DNA of 64,000 nucleotides from Cercis canadensis. Its lineage: Eukaryota > Streptophyta > Magnoliopsida > Fabales > Fabaceae. Within the stretch, counting starts at the first letter, position 1, and each line of letters opens with the position of its first letter. The notes beneath the pieces are model-generated. The model had not been told where the DNA came from. It was given only the letters and a program-made list of their open reading frames with translations, and ran no database searches. The stretch is from contig QAOA01008311.1 of assembly GCA_003255065.1 (NCBI GenBank), positions 333,976-397,975 on the forward strand. The letters are read 5' to 3'. A program made the translations under genes and the position numbers. This document shows positions 12,411-24,275 of the stretch, piece after piece.

Positions 12411-12755
12411 GAGTAAATTATTATTTGCGTCTTCAAAAGATTCAAACTTTTCAATTAGTATGAAAGAATATTTATTACGAAATTGTCCTTCATATGATTG
12501 AAGGATTATATTTTATAATAAATATTTGTATGTTTGTTAGGAATCTTAATGATTGAAAGATTATTTTATAATAAATATTATTTTGGGATTAATTGGTGAA
12601 AGTCTAAATCATTCGAGGAGGCAAATGACAATTTCTTCTATAATTGTTTAGTATTTGATTATCACATTCAAATATCAAGGCCAGAAAAAAAAAATTCACT
12701 TTTAACTACAAATAGAATAACTATAAATATAAGGACAATTCTACAATACCTAGAT

Positions 12756-12912
12756 CACTACAAAAAAATTGCTAGATTCCAACAGAATTTTCCGTTGGAA
12801 TCTTGAATTCCAACAGAATTTAGGTCGTTAAAAAAAAAGTCGTTAAAATTTACAAATTCTAACAGAAATTCCAACAGAAATTCCAATGAAATTTTACCGT
12901 TAGAATTGAATT
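12756..12912 (+). mobile_element. CACTA (En/Spm-like) transposon end
   Basis: The block starts CACTACAAAAAAATTG, the usual CACTA terminal sequence. Subterminal units follow in both orientations (TTCCAACAG and CCGTTGGAA, CCGTTAGAA), as expected for transposase-binding subterminal repeats. No matching right end was found nearby, so this is probably a truncated copy. Confidence 0.6.
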
Positions 12913-13781
12913 TTGGGAAAAAAAATTCTAACAAGAGAAGGCATGCTATGCTCTCGTAGAAACAAGAGAAGATGTGGATTAGACCATAGAGCATTACTAC
13001 TTTGATTTTATAACAAACTTTGATTATGTCTATATAGCATATAAAGATTGTATAATAGACTGAAGCATCATACATATGACAGGCATAAGAGAAACCTCCT
13101 ATATATAAAAGAAATAATCACATAACAACAAGGAATAGTTTAATTATTTCACCTTGCATCTTAGGCACATGCTTGAAACTCCATTTCTTTCGCATTTAAC
13201 CATCTTTTTTCTTCGATTTTCGAAATTGTAAATAATTTTCCCTTTATTAATTGCATTTAATTTAAATTAAAAATATGGTATTTGCTAAGATTACAAACTC
13301 ATTCATTGTATTTGTAAAGTGTTAAGGTTAAAAAGAAAAAGAAGTCAATGGTTGAAAGTTGCATTTATTGAATCTTAAATTCAAAACAGTAGTATATATA
13401 AAAATCAAAGCATTAACTGTTGTATTAAAAGCATTAATTATTTCTTAACAGGCACATAAATGATATACACTAGCAAAAGCTAACAATAGACACATAGCCA
13501 CATAAAAGTATAACACCAACAGATAGTGGACCCTCCCTTGTTCTGTATAAGCCGCCCTTCCTTGAGTACACATGACAGACTTGAACTTGTGAGTCAATTT
13601 CACCACAAACAATGCCTCAGCCGAAACACATAAACCTCTCATCATCATTGAGCCACTATTCTCAATTCTGATGTGAGATAGATAATCAAATTGATTCCTC
13701 ATGTTTTTTTAACATAATAGAATATCATTTCGCACGAGCAAATCAAGTTCGTCACGGCGCCGAAATTATCCCCCTCTTCTC

Positions 13782-13791
13782 CTATTTATAG
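13782..13791 (+). promoter_or_regulatory. TATA box of the dioxygenase gene
   Basis: CTATTTATAG lies about 145 bases upstream of the start codon. Transcription would begin near 13815-13825 and give a leader of about 110 bases with no upstream ATG that I can see. Confidence 0.55.
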
Positions 13792-13933
13792 ATCACTCTC
13801 TTGGTTCCTCTCAATCCCACAGCAACACCTACCTAGCCCACCCACAGATTATCACACTCTCAATCCCTTGATTAGTTTCTGTTTGCTTTTCTATCCATTT
13901 CTTCTCTCTATTATCCAAATCAGCAACACAGAA

Positions 13934-16905
13934 ATGATGGAGTGCCAAACATGGCCTGAGCCTGTAATCCGGGTTACTACTTTAGCCCAAAGTGGCATAA
14001 GCACAATCCCTGAAAGCTTCATCAAGCCCCACTCTCAAAGACCCACTATAGCTACTACAGTTTCTCACCAAAATGGGCTTAATCATGGTGTTACTGATGC
14101 TGATATCAATATCCCAGTCATTGATCTTCAGCACCTCTCCGGCGGCGATCAGTGCCTCCGGGAGGAGACTCTCCGGCTTGTTTCGGTGGCGTGCAGGGAG
14201 TATGGTTTCTTTCAGGTGCTGAATCATGGGGTGAGCCCTGAGTTGATGAGGAGTGCTAGGGAGGTGTGGCGTGAGTTCTTCAACCTACCGGTGGAGGTGA
14301 AGGAGGAGTATGCCAATTCTCCAACAACTTATGAAGGGTATGGTAGTCGTTTGGGAGTGAAGAAAGGTGCCATTTTGGATTGGAGTGACTACTTCTTTCT
14401 TCATTATATGCCTGCTTCACTTAGGAAACCAGCTAAGTGGCCTGCTCTTCCACCATCATGCAGGTCCTCTCCTATTCCAATACGTCCATCTCTCTCTCTC
14501 TCCTCTTCTAGATTTAGTTGTTCTTTTTTCCTTTTCTTGGTACGATTTTTGAACCTATTTACTCATTATTTAACTCTTCTTAATTGGTTGCGTGGGGGAA
14601 TAAAGTTTTTTGTTTTGTTTTTTCTTATGACTAATGGTACCTAGGCACAACTCTTGCATTTAGGATTGTGTACACATGTGCATATGATTCTGTGTAAGAG
14701 TTCGAGTAATCTAACTTAAATTTCTTTTAAAACACAGATCNAATTGGTTGCGTGGGGGAATAAAGTTTTTTGTTTTGTTTTTTCTTATGACTAATGGTAC
14801 CTAGGCACAACTCTTGCATTTAGGATTGTGTACACATGTGCATATGATTCTATGTAAGAGTTCGAGTAATCTAACTTAAATTTCTTTTAAAACACAGATC
14901 GAGTCACTCAGATGAATTAGAAATTAAGATGTTTGTTTTACTATTTTTGTCGTCAGTTCATTTAAATCTCAATCATTTATGAAAAAGTTTTAAGTGAATC
15001 TAATTAAATTTAGAAGATATATATTTGATACAAAAAAGGAGAATGATTTATGTAACATTATTCTACAAAATTGTGTGGGCAATATCATTCTAGCATCACC
15101 TGTCAAATTGGAAGGTTTAATTCAAAGTCGTGTTGCTCCCAAAGAGGATCTCTTTAGATTTTTTAATTTGAACAAGTTAATGAAATGGAAGTGTTCCCCA
15201 CATAAATGTTAGTTTACACTAAAGCTTTTTACCTTTGTTTTCAGTTTAATATTTTAAAAGCTTTTTCTTTCTTTTATAAGTTAGAAGAGATTCGAACCCT
15301 AAAGCACTTGAGTTAAATTTTAGCAAAAAAAAAATGAAGAAATAGCTACCACTTCCAGTGAACTGATGACGCCATTACACCACAATTGACTGGAAACAGC
15401 TAATTGTCTTGCACGCTTTCCATGTTTCCGTTGTACGATATACTAAGATTACTTAACGTGCGACTAATTCTTTTTGACTAGTACTTCTTTGTCGACTAAA
15501 GGAAGTAGTCCCATGTTAAACGTGCAAGTCTTTTTTTCTAGAAACTCTAGTCTTGACAAATGAATTATTAGTACAAATTAATAATCTCCATGAAGAATAA
15601 TTTTAGGAGATTTTTTTTATTTTGAGAAATTCTATATAGCGCGAAAAATTGTTCATTGAACAATAAACAATTGTTAATTAAATAAATAATTTTGATGGGA
15701 TCTATTTCCGAGATCAATTGTACTTATAAGTTCACGTCATTCTACTATCATTTATCTGGACTCAAATTACTATAGTATAATCTTTTTCCATATTTTTTCT
15801 CTCCTAATTGTTGTTTTATGGATTTAGGAAAGTGAATTCTGAATATGAATTGTTGTTTTGAGGATTTAGGGGAGTGATTGCTGAATATGGAGAGGAAGTG
15901 GTTAAACTAGGTGGAAGGATGCTGAACTTGATGTCAAAAAATCTTGGCTTGAAAGAGGATTTTCTTCTCAATGCATTTGGTGGAGAAACTGATCTTGGTG
16001 CTTGCTTAAGGGTGAATTTCTATCCAAAGTGCCCACAACCTGATCTAACTCTTGGCCTCTCCCCTCACTCAGACCCTGGTGGTATGACCATTCTTCTCCC
16101 TGATGATAATGTTTCTGGACTTCAAGTTCGCAAAGGGGGTGATTGGATCACTGTTAAACCTGTCCCAAATGCTTTCATTATCAACATAGGGGACCAAATT
16201 CAGGTTCCTATCTTTCTCTCTCTCTATGGAATCTTTCAAACCTTTTTGGTCAAGTACTATTATTACTTAATTTTCCTACAATCGGTTCAAATTTAAGATT
16301 GGTACACAAGCATACACAACACAATTAATCTAAAAATTAAAAGAAAAAATAGAGGTCCGAGGTTCAAATGGCCATATCCCTTAACTAGAAGTCATTGTAT
16401 GTGATATAGTGATAAGGAATTTGAGTATCGTGCCGTCGTGTAACCAAATTCCCAACTAAAAAATACTTTTTTGAATATTTTGGCTACGATTCTGAGTTTA
16501 AACACAGAACCCACAAAATTTAAAAATAATATCGGTGTCACTCAATCATAAATCATTTGGTCCCAACTAAAAAATCTAGCTCATAGCAAAAAAGAAAAAA
16601 AATTAGATTGGTGCTTGTTACTAATAATTCGATGTGCAATATGTGTTTAGGTGCTGAGCAATGCAATATACAAGAGTATAGAACACAGGGTGATTGTGAA
16701 CTCAAACAAAGACCGTGTCTCATTGGCCTTCTTTTATAACCCAAAGAGTGATTTGCTCATTCAACCTGCTAAGGAGCTTGTGACAGAGGAAAGACCAGCT
16801 TTGTACTCACCAATGACATTTGATGACTACAGGCTTTACATTAGGACAAAAGGGCCTTGTGGAAAAGCACAAGTGGAGTCTTTGAGATCCCAAAATTCCA
16901 ATTAA
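13934..16905 (+). CDS. JOX: Jasmonate-oxygenase-type 2-oxoglutarate/Fe(II) dioxygenase
   Basis: Exons 13934-14463, 15870-16203 and 16651-16905 encode 372 aa, with GT-AG introns and matching phases. The product has the N-terminal DIOX_N region (PVIDL near residue 60, YGFFQVLNHG near 90-100) and a C-terminal 2OG-Fe(II) domain. Iron ligands are H243, D245 and H300; the 2-oxoglutarate-binding pair is R310/S312. ARG349 and ARG353 in the YRLYIR segment occupy positions known to contact jasmonate in the Arabidopsis JOX/JAO family. Those enzymes hydroxylate jasmonic acid to 12-OH-JA and so dampen jasmonate signalling; activity here is inferred from similarity. The start is the first of two adjacent ATGs. 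Expected location is cytosolic, with no signal peptide. Intron 1 contains an assembly duplication and a 42-bp duplication of its own 3' splice site. Confidence 0.9.
14582..14900 (+). repeat. 159-bp duplication around a single N in intron 1 (assembly join)
   Basis: 14582-14740 and 14742-14900 are identical except for one base (ATTCTGTG against ATTCTATG), with a single N at 14741. Intron 1 is therefore probably about 160 bases shorter in the genome than shown here. Confidence 0.85.
15806..15889 (+). repeat. 42-bp tandem duplication of an intron-exon junction
   Basis: 15806-15847 and 15848-15889 match at 36 of 42 bases. The second copy contains the acceptor used for exon 2 (GATTTAG ending at 15869). 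The first copy has an equally good GATTTAG ending at 15827. Splicing to the first copy would read a few conserved-looking residues and then reach TGA within the second copy. Confidence 0.85.
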
Positions 16906-18612
16906 TTGTGTCATTACTAAAGGACACCACCATTTGCATCTAAATAATTGAACACTTTGCTTTTGTACTTGAATCACATGTTAGAACTTTCTTCTTCCAC
17001 AAGTTGTCTCTTTGAATCCCAAACCTAAACTCCAATTGAATGTGGAAATGTTTTTTACTTGTCTTTTGTGGGGTACATCAAGAAGTCACCATTGACTTAA
17101 AAGACCTTACCCAAAGCTCAACCCACTTTAATTACGTGAGTTAAGCTTGGTTTAATAATTACATGATAAAATGAAAAAATTAAAATAAAATATTGAGATA
17201 AAATGAAAGAAACATTGTGTTTGGTGATCTTATATGCATTATAATAAACTAAAATTTGATATCATATTTATAAGAATATAAACTCATGCATAATAATATT
17301 AAAATCAACTAAGGATATTAAAGAGAATAAAAATGAGAGAGACAAAACTCATTATTGAATACTCAACAAAAAGGTAAGGGTATTGAATTTTAATCTCTCT
17401 CTTCAGTCTCTTAAGAAGAGGATATTTCTCAACAACAAAATAATAAATTTCTTTGGAACTATGGAGGACCTTCATAAGGGAAAGGGAACATGTATTGGAG
17501 AAGGAAGAAAATTTAGTCCCATTGAGATTGCACAAGCTTAATGAGTTAGCATAATTAAATTTAAAAATAAGAAATTAGTAATAATTTTTTATGAAGGAAG
17601 TGACCTTTAAAGCTAGGTGTTAGAATTTCATGAAGCCAAATGGTAAAGATAAATTGATAATTAAATGACAATATTTTATTTTATAAACATAGGCTTCTCT
17701 TTACATATTAAATAGATGCTATTTGAGAANTTTTCAAAAAAAAAAATTGGCATTATTTTTCTAAAAAAAACATATTTTACATTTTAGTGTTTATTATTTA
17801 AAACGCTATAATATTTTAGTATTTTTTGAAAAAAAAAATGCTTCAACGCATATTGTGTGAAAAAAGTTACCAATTTTGATAAATAGTTTTAAAAGTAACC
17901 TCTTTACGTAATTTTTTTTATTAAATAGTATTATTTTAATAAATTTGCCCGTTAATAGGAACCAATGAACTAAAAAATGCAAACAGATCTAGATATTATA
18001 CTTAGTAAGACTACCAAAATTCTCACATATCCAAATCCTTTAAGTGAAGATCCACTAATTAATTGCTTGTTATCATATCTTTATACAAGGACATTGAGAA
18101 TTAACGAAGGTACAATTTGAATCACATGTCAGAACTTTCCTCTATAGGCATTCTTATCTGAAACTGAGTTAATGCTTGTGTCAATTTAGGAAAGGAAATG
18201 AACCATGGTCCATGGATAGTGACTACACTAGTGGGGTCTGTTGGTTAAAGTTTACTGCCTGTGATAATTATGGAAAAGACAAACCATGTGACCAAGTTGA
18301 GCAATTAATATGACACAACTTGGTTCTAGTTGCATTGTATAGATGCACCCAACTTCGAGTAGTTGCTTCAGTCAATTGTGGAAGCACTGAAGTAGTGCAA
18401 TGCAAAATAGCTTTTTCATCCAACCACTTCAATATCCGTGTTTCTGCTTGTCGGTTTGCACAGTTGAACCCTGCTCCGTGTTCCTTTTTTCTTTCACGTG
18501 CTCAACTTAAATTCAAATTTTGATACATAATATGTCAGTGGATTATTGGCTATTCAAGTTCAGGCTTTTATTATTTTTCTTTTTTTAAAAACAAGAGTTA
18601 TGCTATATTTTC
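16906..18612. other. Intergenic stretch 3' of the dioxygenase
   Basis: AT-rich with a single N at 17730. It should include the dioxygenase 3' untranslated region in its first few hundred bases. No second gene recognised. Confidence 0.4.
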
Positions 18613-18900
18613 GTGAAATACAGTAAGATTTATAGTATAATTTTGATGTCATTATAAAAATTTTAAAAAATTAAATTATTTAATATGTGTTAAAATATAT
18701 AATTTTTTATAAAATGTAATAATGACATAATATAAGAAAACATACTTAAAAAATAAATTTAAAAGAGTTGTTTTTTAGCACATTTTTTTATATCATGGTT
18801 TTTTTGATTTTTATAAAAAATTATATGTTCTAACATATACTGAATGACTTAATTTTTTGAGATTTTTACAATGACACCAAAATTACTAAATAGATTTCAC
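18613..18900. mobile_element. MITE with long inverted arms
   Basis: The left end GTGAAATACAG and right end TAAATAGATTTCAC start inverted arms of about 100 bases. These share the TTTTGATGTCATT/AATGACACCAAAA and TATAATTTTTTATAAAA segments. No coding capacity. Confidence 0.65.
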
Positions 18901-19433
18901 TCCAACTCACTCAAGTAAGGGAGCATAGCGCTACAACTCACTCTAAAGGGTTTCGAATAGTGCTCACCAAAAAGTAATGTTATATATAGAGAGAGAGAGA
19001 AAGAAACACACAATGGGGGAGCTTCTAGGAAGCAGGGGTCACGGCACCCAATTTTTTTTTATGTAATTTATTTTTTAAAATATTGAGTATCCTTTCGGCC
19101 TCTTAAAAATTTAGTTCATATTCTGCGACTGCAAATACAAATTATGTTATCTTATGTAATATAAATTCAACTAACGGTCACTTAAATTTTACTATCTATC
19201 TCCGATTGTCCCTTATAGGATAGCTAACATCGTTAGTCTTTGCCTTTGCCAGGTTTGAACCTTGGAGGCCTTATGAAAGAGTAGGAAGCAACCAAAGTTA
19301 GTTTCTATTCCAATCAATTCTTTTTAAAATTAATTTTTGTAAAATTAAAACAAAATACTATTTAACTGACACTAAATCACCCAAATTTGCATAAGTTTTG
19401 TAGGTTATTTCATCGAAATATAGCATTTTAAAA

Positions 19434-19815
19434 ATAATTTTATATATTTATTAAATTTTTTAACTTATTTATTTTAATATTACACATTTTAAAAAAATTA
19501 AAAACAAAAAAGAAAAGTATAACATGTTAGGATCATCAGACGCGTCAGCAGCCACGTGACGTGTCACGTCAGGACACGTCAGATACGCTAGTAGTCTCAC
19601 AATATGTCCCTTTTTTGGTTGCCTATAAAAATAAAATTAAAATTAAAAAAATGTGACAATAAAGAACACACTAATGAATTATTGACGTATTTCACGTGAA
19701 CATATAAGGTAGTCACTTGTAGTCTCTATATGTCTAAATTTTTATTTTATTTTTTAAAAAATTATAATATTTAAATAATTAAATTAAAAAATATGATAAA
19801 TATATAATTTTAAAG
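19434..19815. mobile_element. MITE-like inverted repeat carrying an ACGT-rich core
   Basis: AT-rich arms (about 19434-19500 and about 19745-19815) are imperfect inverted copies, for example ATTTTATATATTTATTA against its diverged complement. The centre is GC-richer and holds a dense cluster of ACGT cores. Exact ends and target duplication could not be fixed by eye. Confidence 0.45.
19539..19588. promoter_or_regulatory. Cluster of ACGT (G-box/ABRE-like) cores
   Basis: Four ACGT cores fall within 26 bases (554-557, 559-562, 566-569 and 576-579 of the 19-kb block). They include a full CACGTG G-box at 19553-19558 and the near-perfect inverted pair GACGTG-T-CACGTC. Such sequences bind plant bZIP and bHLH factors. 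No gene starts nearby, so any function here is unknown. Confidence 0.5.
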
Positions 19816-20521
19816 TGAGATCTAGACAAAGATAGCTCTACCCTATTTGTAGGTCCAAAAAGGTAAAAGTACCGTGATTCTCGTCCACTATTCATAGTCC
19901 TGCGGGGTAAAAACGTGGAGGAATTCTCCATGACTGCTTTATTTGTACCAATTGCTACTTTACTTTTTCTCTATGCAAGCTTTCAATGCCTTTTGTTTGC
20001 ATTACAACTTGGTCAATTTCACGTTTTTAAAATGCACGCAATTAACCAATTAAGAATCTATAGATTAAACGATTAAAATCCAATCACGTCACCGGTCACC
20101 ACTCGACAATGAACGACGACATCAATCAGCGGTCGTTTTAGGGAATAGACCTCACATAACGCGTTAACGAGTATCTATCACCATATATTGGGAGTTTGGG
20201 ACAACCGTACCACACGAGAAACTGAAAGTGACGTGGCCTTTTCTGCATTATTTTTTAAAACGAAAGGCACTATTAGTTAAGATTGAAATTGAAATTGATT
20301 AACCTAAACAATTTTGTCATTGAAATTTTGAAGCACAATTTTCAAACTTTTGAAAATAATAATAATTTTCATAGTTATGTTGATAGGTTTTGAAATTAAA
20401 CTACCCAAGCACTTTTGACTTTGAAAATTCAATAATACATTACTAATTGCTTATTTAGAATGGATTTTTTTTCATTAAAATGATAGAATAACATTAGTTG
20501 CCAAATATATATAAAGAAAGT
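19816..20521. other. Intergenic stretch
   Basis: Nothing recognisable beyond AT-rich sequence with a somewhat GC-richer patch near 20070-20250. Confidence 0.35.
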
Positions 20522-20768
20522 CATTATTTTTATACTTTATTTTGCTGATGATATATCTTATTTAATATTTAAATATGATCTAGACTAAATTATTCTTAAT
20601 TAATATGAAAAGTTTTTTACTTTGACTAAAAAAAATTTATATTAAATGAGAGCTTTTATAATTGACTAAAAACTTTTTATATTAAATGAAGGTAAATTAA
20701 TTTATATTATATTATATTTAGACATTAAATAGAGTGTAACATTAACAAAATTGAGTGTGAAAATAACG
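20522..20768. mobile_element. MITE family A, copy 2
   Basis: Inverted arms CATTATTTTTATAC and GTGTGAAAATAACG match the termini of the element at 9135-9373. The interior TATTAAATGAGAG-type units are also shared. Confidence 0.6.
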
Positions 20769-21711
20769 GTTTTTTATATAAATTAAGAAAACTTGAAAGA
20801 TGTTTTTAGATATTTCATATTTTCAACCTTTATACCTGCTTTGAAATCCTGTAACTTTTGAATGAGGACCCTCAAACAAAATTGTACCAAATAAAAATTA
20901 ATAAATTTTATTATAATAAAATAACTTCAACTAAAAGTTACAAAATTTCCTAAAATGGGGGCCTTGGTTTGACTATTTACTATGGAAAAGTGTTGATGTA
21001 GAATAAATGAAGGATAAATTCCACATTTAAAGGGCACTAAGGCTTTAAGTGAATTTAAGACATGTTTCACGACTTTCAGGTGAGTTGAGTATATGATTTT
21101 TTTTTTTTTTTAATGTAAAGATGTCATTTTATTAAGAATAAAAAGCAAGTACATTTAACAGAAAAACTGAAGCATATTCTAGCCAAACTAACCACAATTA
21201 TGTTGCTTTCAATCTCTTAGTTTTAAGTAGCTTCGAAACTAGCTTTTGTTTATATTTTAGGCTACGATTCTAGGTTTAAACACGTACGGTCTTAAAAACA
21301 ATCTTACGAAAACTAGCTTTCAACCTTGCTTTCATGCGCTTTAACCACACTATCAAATCACGAGTTCCAACCTTGCTTTCGTAGCATGCACAATCAAGTT
21401 GAAAGCCTGAACTTCTTTGAAACCCTAATCCACCATTTTTCTTCTCTAAACACAAAACACGCTGTGTCACTGAACAAAGTCTCCGTTCATCATTTCATTG
21501 GCCCTACCAAAATGGTGAAATCATGCTCGTAAATTCACTGCATAACCCATTCAGCGATTTTATTACGACCTTGACCCTCAAGAAAAGATTCCAAGAGCAA
21601 TCTCATTCTTACCCAGAACCCCAATTACATTTAGGTGCTCTCACTTGTTGCTACATAGCTGAAACATACATACATATATAGGAGATTACCTGTGACCAAA
21701 TTAGTTTTACA
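20769..21711. other. Intergenic stretch
   Basis: No gene recognised. Short open frames near 21276-21532 on both strands have no splice support and no family resemblance that I can defend. Confidence 0.3.
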
Positions 21712-21740
21712 CTAGTTGCATACCCGTGCGCTGCATGGGT
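21712..21740 (-). mobile_element. Helitron 3' terminus
   Basis: The minus strand reads hairpin ACCCATGCAGCGCACGGGT, spacer ATGCAA, then CTAG followed by T. This is the Helitron 3' end pattern. No 5' end was identified. Confidence 0.5.
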
Positions 21741-22684
21741 AGATAAAAAAATAAAAATAAAAACTCGTGAAGAGAGAGAAAGAAAAATACAAAAAGCAAG
21801 AAAGAAAAAGAAATAAAAAAAAGCAAATGGCAAGAAGCGAGTATAGAAATTTGGATAGTTGTGCTCTTTAAAAAAAAAATATTCTCCATTAGTTGTATAT
21901 AAGAATTGCCATATATAAATACATTGTCTTTTATCATAATGAAAAACATAGATTCCATTTTTTTAAAATTTCTTTCTATTTGGCTCCGATATAAGCTACA
22001 TAATAAAGGTAGCTTAGCTATATCCCATAATTTCCCTCATGTGATTTTAGTATAATCGATGGAGTACCAAATACTTAATCATTTATAAGGAATCCTCTTT
22101 CAAATTTCCTTTCTAATTAACCTTATGGAAGATTTTAATTGAAAACCAAAAGTAATCATGTGCTCCGCAAGAACATCAATCACAAAGGACTCATAAAGGT
22201 AGAATATAAATATAGTATCTTATTTTCAGCACGTTTTTTCTTCTTCTTGTTAGGAAAGAAAAGCAATAAAAAGAAGAACCTGGCAGATAAAATATGGGAA
22301 AAAAATCCAGTTGAAATCTTGATGTGAAAATCTGATAGGTTGCCTTCAAATTAAAGAGAGAATCAAAGACCTTTAGTTATATATGCAATGACTTCTGGCA
22401 TCTTGATGGGGACTCTGGTCAGTGGTCACGCTTATGAAATTATTATATTCACTTTGAGGACCACCACAGAGAAATAATGCATGGTTGTTAGAAGTTGCCA
22501 TTGTCACATGTCTATGTGATCTGATCTGAGCTTGACGAAAAAGAGTTTAAGCTTAACTATATATAGCATAGATGATTAAATTCTCTGATATAGTGTTTAG
22601 ATGAACCTGTAAACTAAGTCGATATATTGGTCATATATATACTCACTTAATTAGACCTAGGTTTTAAATATAGTGTTTACTAGA

Positions 22685-22840
22685 ATTGCTAATGGTAGTG
22701 TAGCTGATAGACTAGTTCAATATGAGAAGTCTACCTCAAATGAGTTTGTTTGGCAGGAGAATACTCTAGTTTTTCTTCTTGATGTATTGTCGTTTGATGT
22801 TTAATAAAATAGTCTTTTCACATGAAAAAAAAAAAAAAAA
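22685..22840 (+). mobile_element. 5'-truncated LINE with poly-A tail
   Basis: A single open stretch reads ANGSVADRLVQYE...FVWQEN...LLDVL and ends at TAA. This resembles the last residues of the RNase H domain of plant non-LTR retrotransposons. It is followed by AATAAA and a 16-base A run at 22825-22840. The 5' part is missing, as is usual for LINE insertions. Confidence 0.6.
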
Positions 22841-22993
22841 TTGTGTACGTTTAATAATTGTGATGATAATTTATTCTGCTATAATTTGTTGTTAAGAATT
22901 TAATATTTTCTCTTTCTTATAATAAATTTTTTTATAATGATTAATTTTTCATAGATAAACACTTATGAGCCACAATTAGTGGATGCCTACTAA

Positions 22994-23020
22994 CACTACA
23001 AAAAATCCAGATGTAGTGTT
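22994..23020 (+). mobile_element. Possible CACTA terminal sequence
   Basis: CACTACAAAAAATCC followed by TAGTGTTAG resembles a CACTA-type end with a short inverted companion. No partner end was found. Confidence 0.3.
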
Positions 23021-23563
23021 AGAAGATATCCCAATAGGAATCAATTAAACTGATTAAACCTTTTTATGTAATCCAATTAATCCAATGACGATTGGCTCTT
23101 TTTATAAAAAATATAAATAATTATGTAATATATTATATCTCTAAAAAGATAAATAATTTAAAGAAGACAGTGCAATTAGATTTGTGTTCACAGACAATAT
23201 ATTTCACGCAAGGCTTAATTACATAAGTACCCTTAAACTTCTTTGCATTGTGATCCTAATGCATCATCTATTACAATTGCTTAATGTGTGTGGATGACAG
23301 TTGTGTTCATATAGAGTTAGGGATTTTTGTAAAAATACTGTAACATATTTGAAGTTGAGATCAAAGTTGAACTAAGATGATGTTAACGGGACAAAATTAA
23401 AATCAAAATTAAAGTTAAGAAACAAGAAATGCATTTTTTTTCTTCTTTGAAATTAGATTAGTACTTTAATTCAAATAAAATCTCAGTAATCATGTTATGG
23501 CCATGGGTCAAGAACAAGACAATATACATTAAGTGGTTCCTAAGCTATATTGGGGGTCTTCAC

Positions 23564-23882
23564 CACCTCTTATTAAGAGAGTTTTAGTAGGATTCATGTC
23601 TTAAAATAATGATATTTTTTGTGAAGATCTGAAAAAATATTAAGTTATGCAACGTGGGTTAGATTCTAAAATAATTAATAGAATTTGAATTTAATTGTGT
23701 AAAAAAAAATTAATATTTTAAAAATTTTTTTTGACATTTTTTTTGTATTGCTCTATTTAAACATTTTATAAAAAATTAATTATTCTAACTCACACTAGAT
23801 CACATTTTTTTTTTCAAGATCTTTGTAAGGATACCAATTTCAATACATGAATCCTACTAAAATTTTCTCAATTAAAGGAGTG
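23564..23882. mobile_element. MITE with inverted arms of about 100 bp
   Basis: Left and right arms share CTCTTATTAAGAGAG/CTCAATTAAAGGAG, TTTTAGTAGGATTCATG and AAGATCT-(T)GAAAAAA in inverted orientation. AT-rich, no coding capacity. Confidence 0.7.
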
Positions 23883-24243
23883 ATATAACGTTATCCTTTT
23901 TAATTTGAAAGGGATGTAGCAACCACCTATACATTAATATGGCTATAAGCCTAGGAAATATCTACAAATTCTAATCCTATCTAAATATCTATAATTTGTC
24001 AAAAATTTAAAAAAAAAATCTTAAATAGGCCTTACCGACATTGCTTACATTGTCCCATGCGTATCCCTTTTATCACTAATCTTTTCACATATTATACACA
24101 TGCCTTGCAGTTGTAGGCTTGTAGCCGTATCTATTAGCTGATGTCGGCAATCAGAATGGGTAAACACCCCCCTATGAAGAAAAAAAGAAGGTACAATATG
24201 TCAGAAGTTAATATACACATAACACACGTGTATGAATGAAATG

Positions 24244-24275
<32 letters not shown>

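Noticed and set aside
13445-13702. 85-codon minus-strand frame upstream of the dioxygenase
   Set aside because: No recognisable motif or splice support; lies in the probable promoter region.
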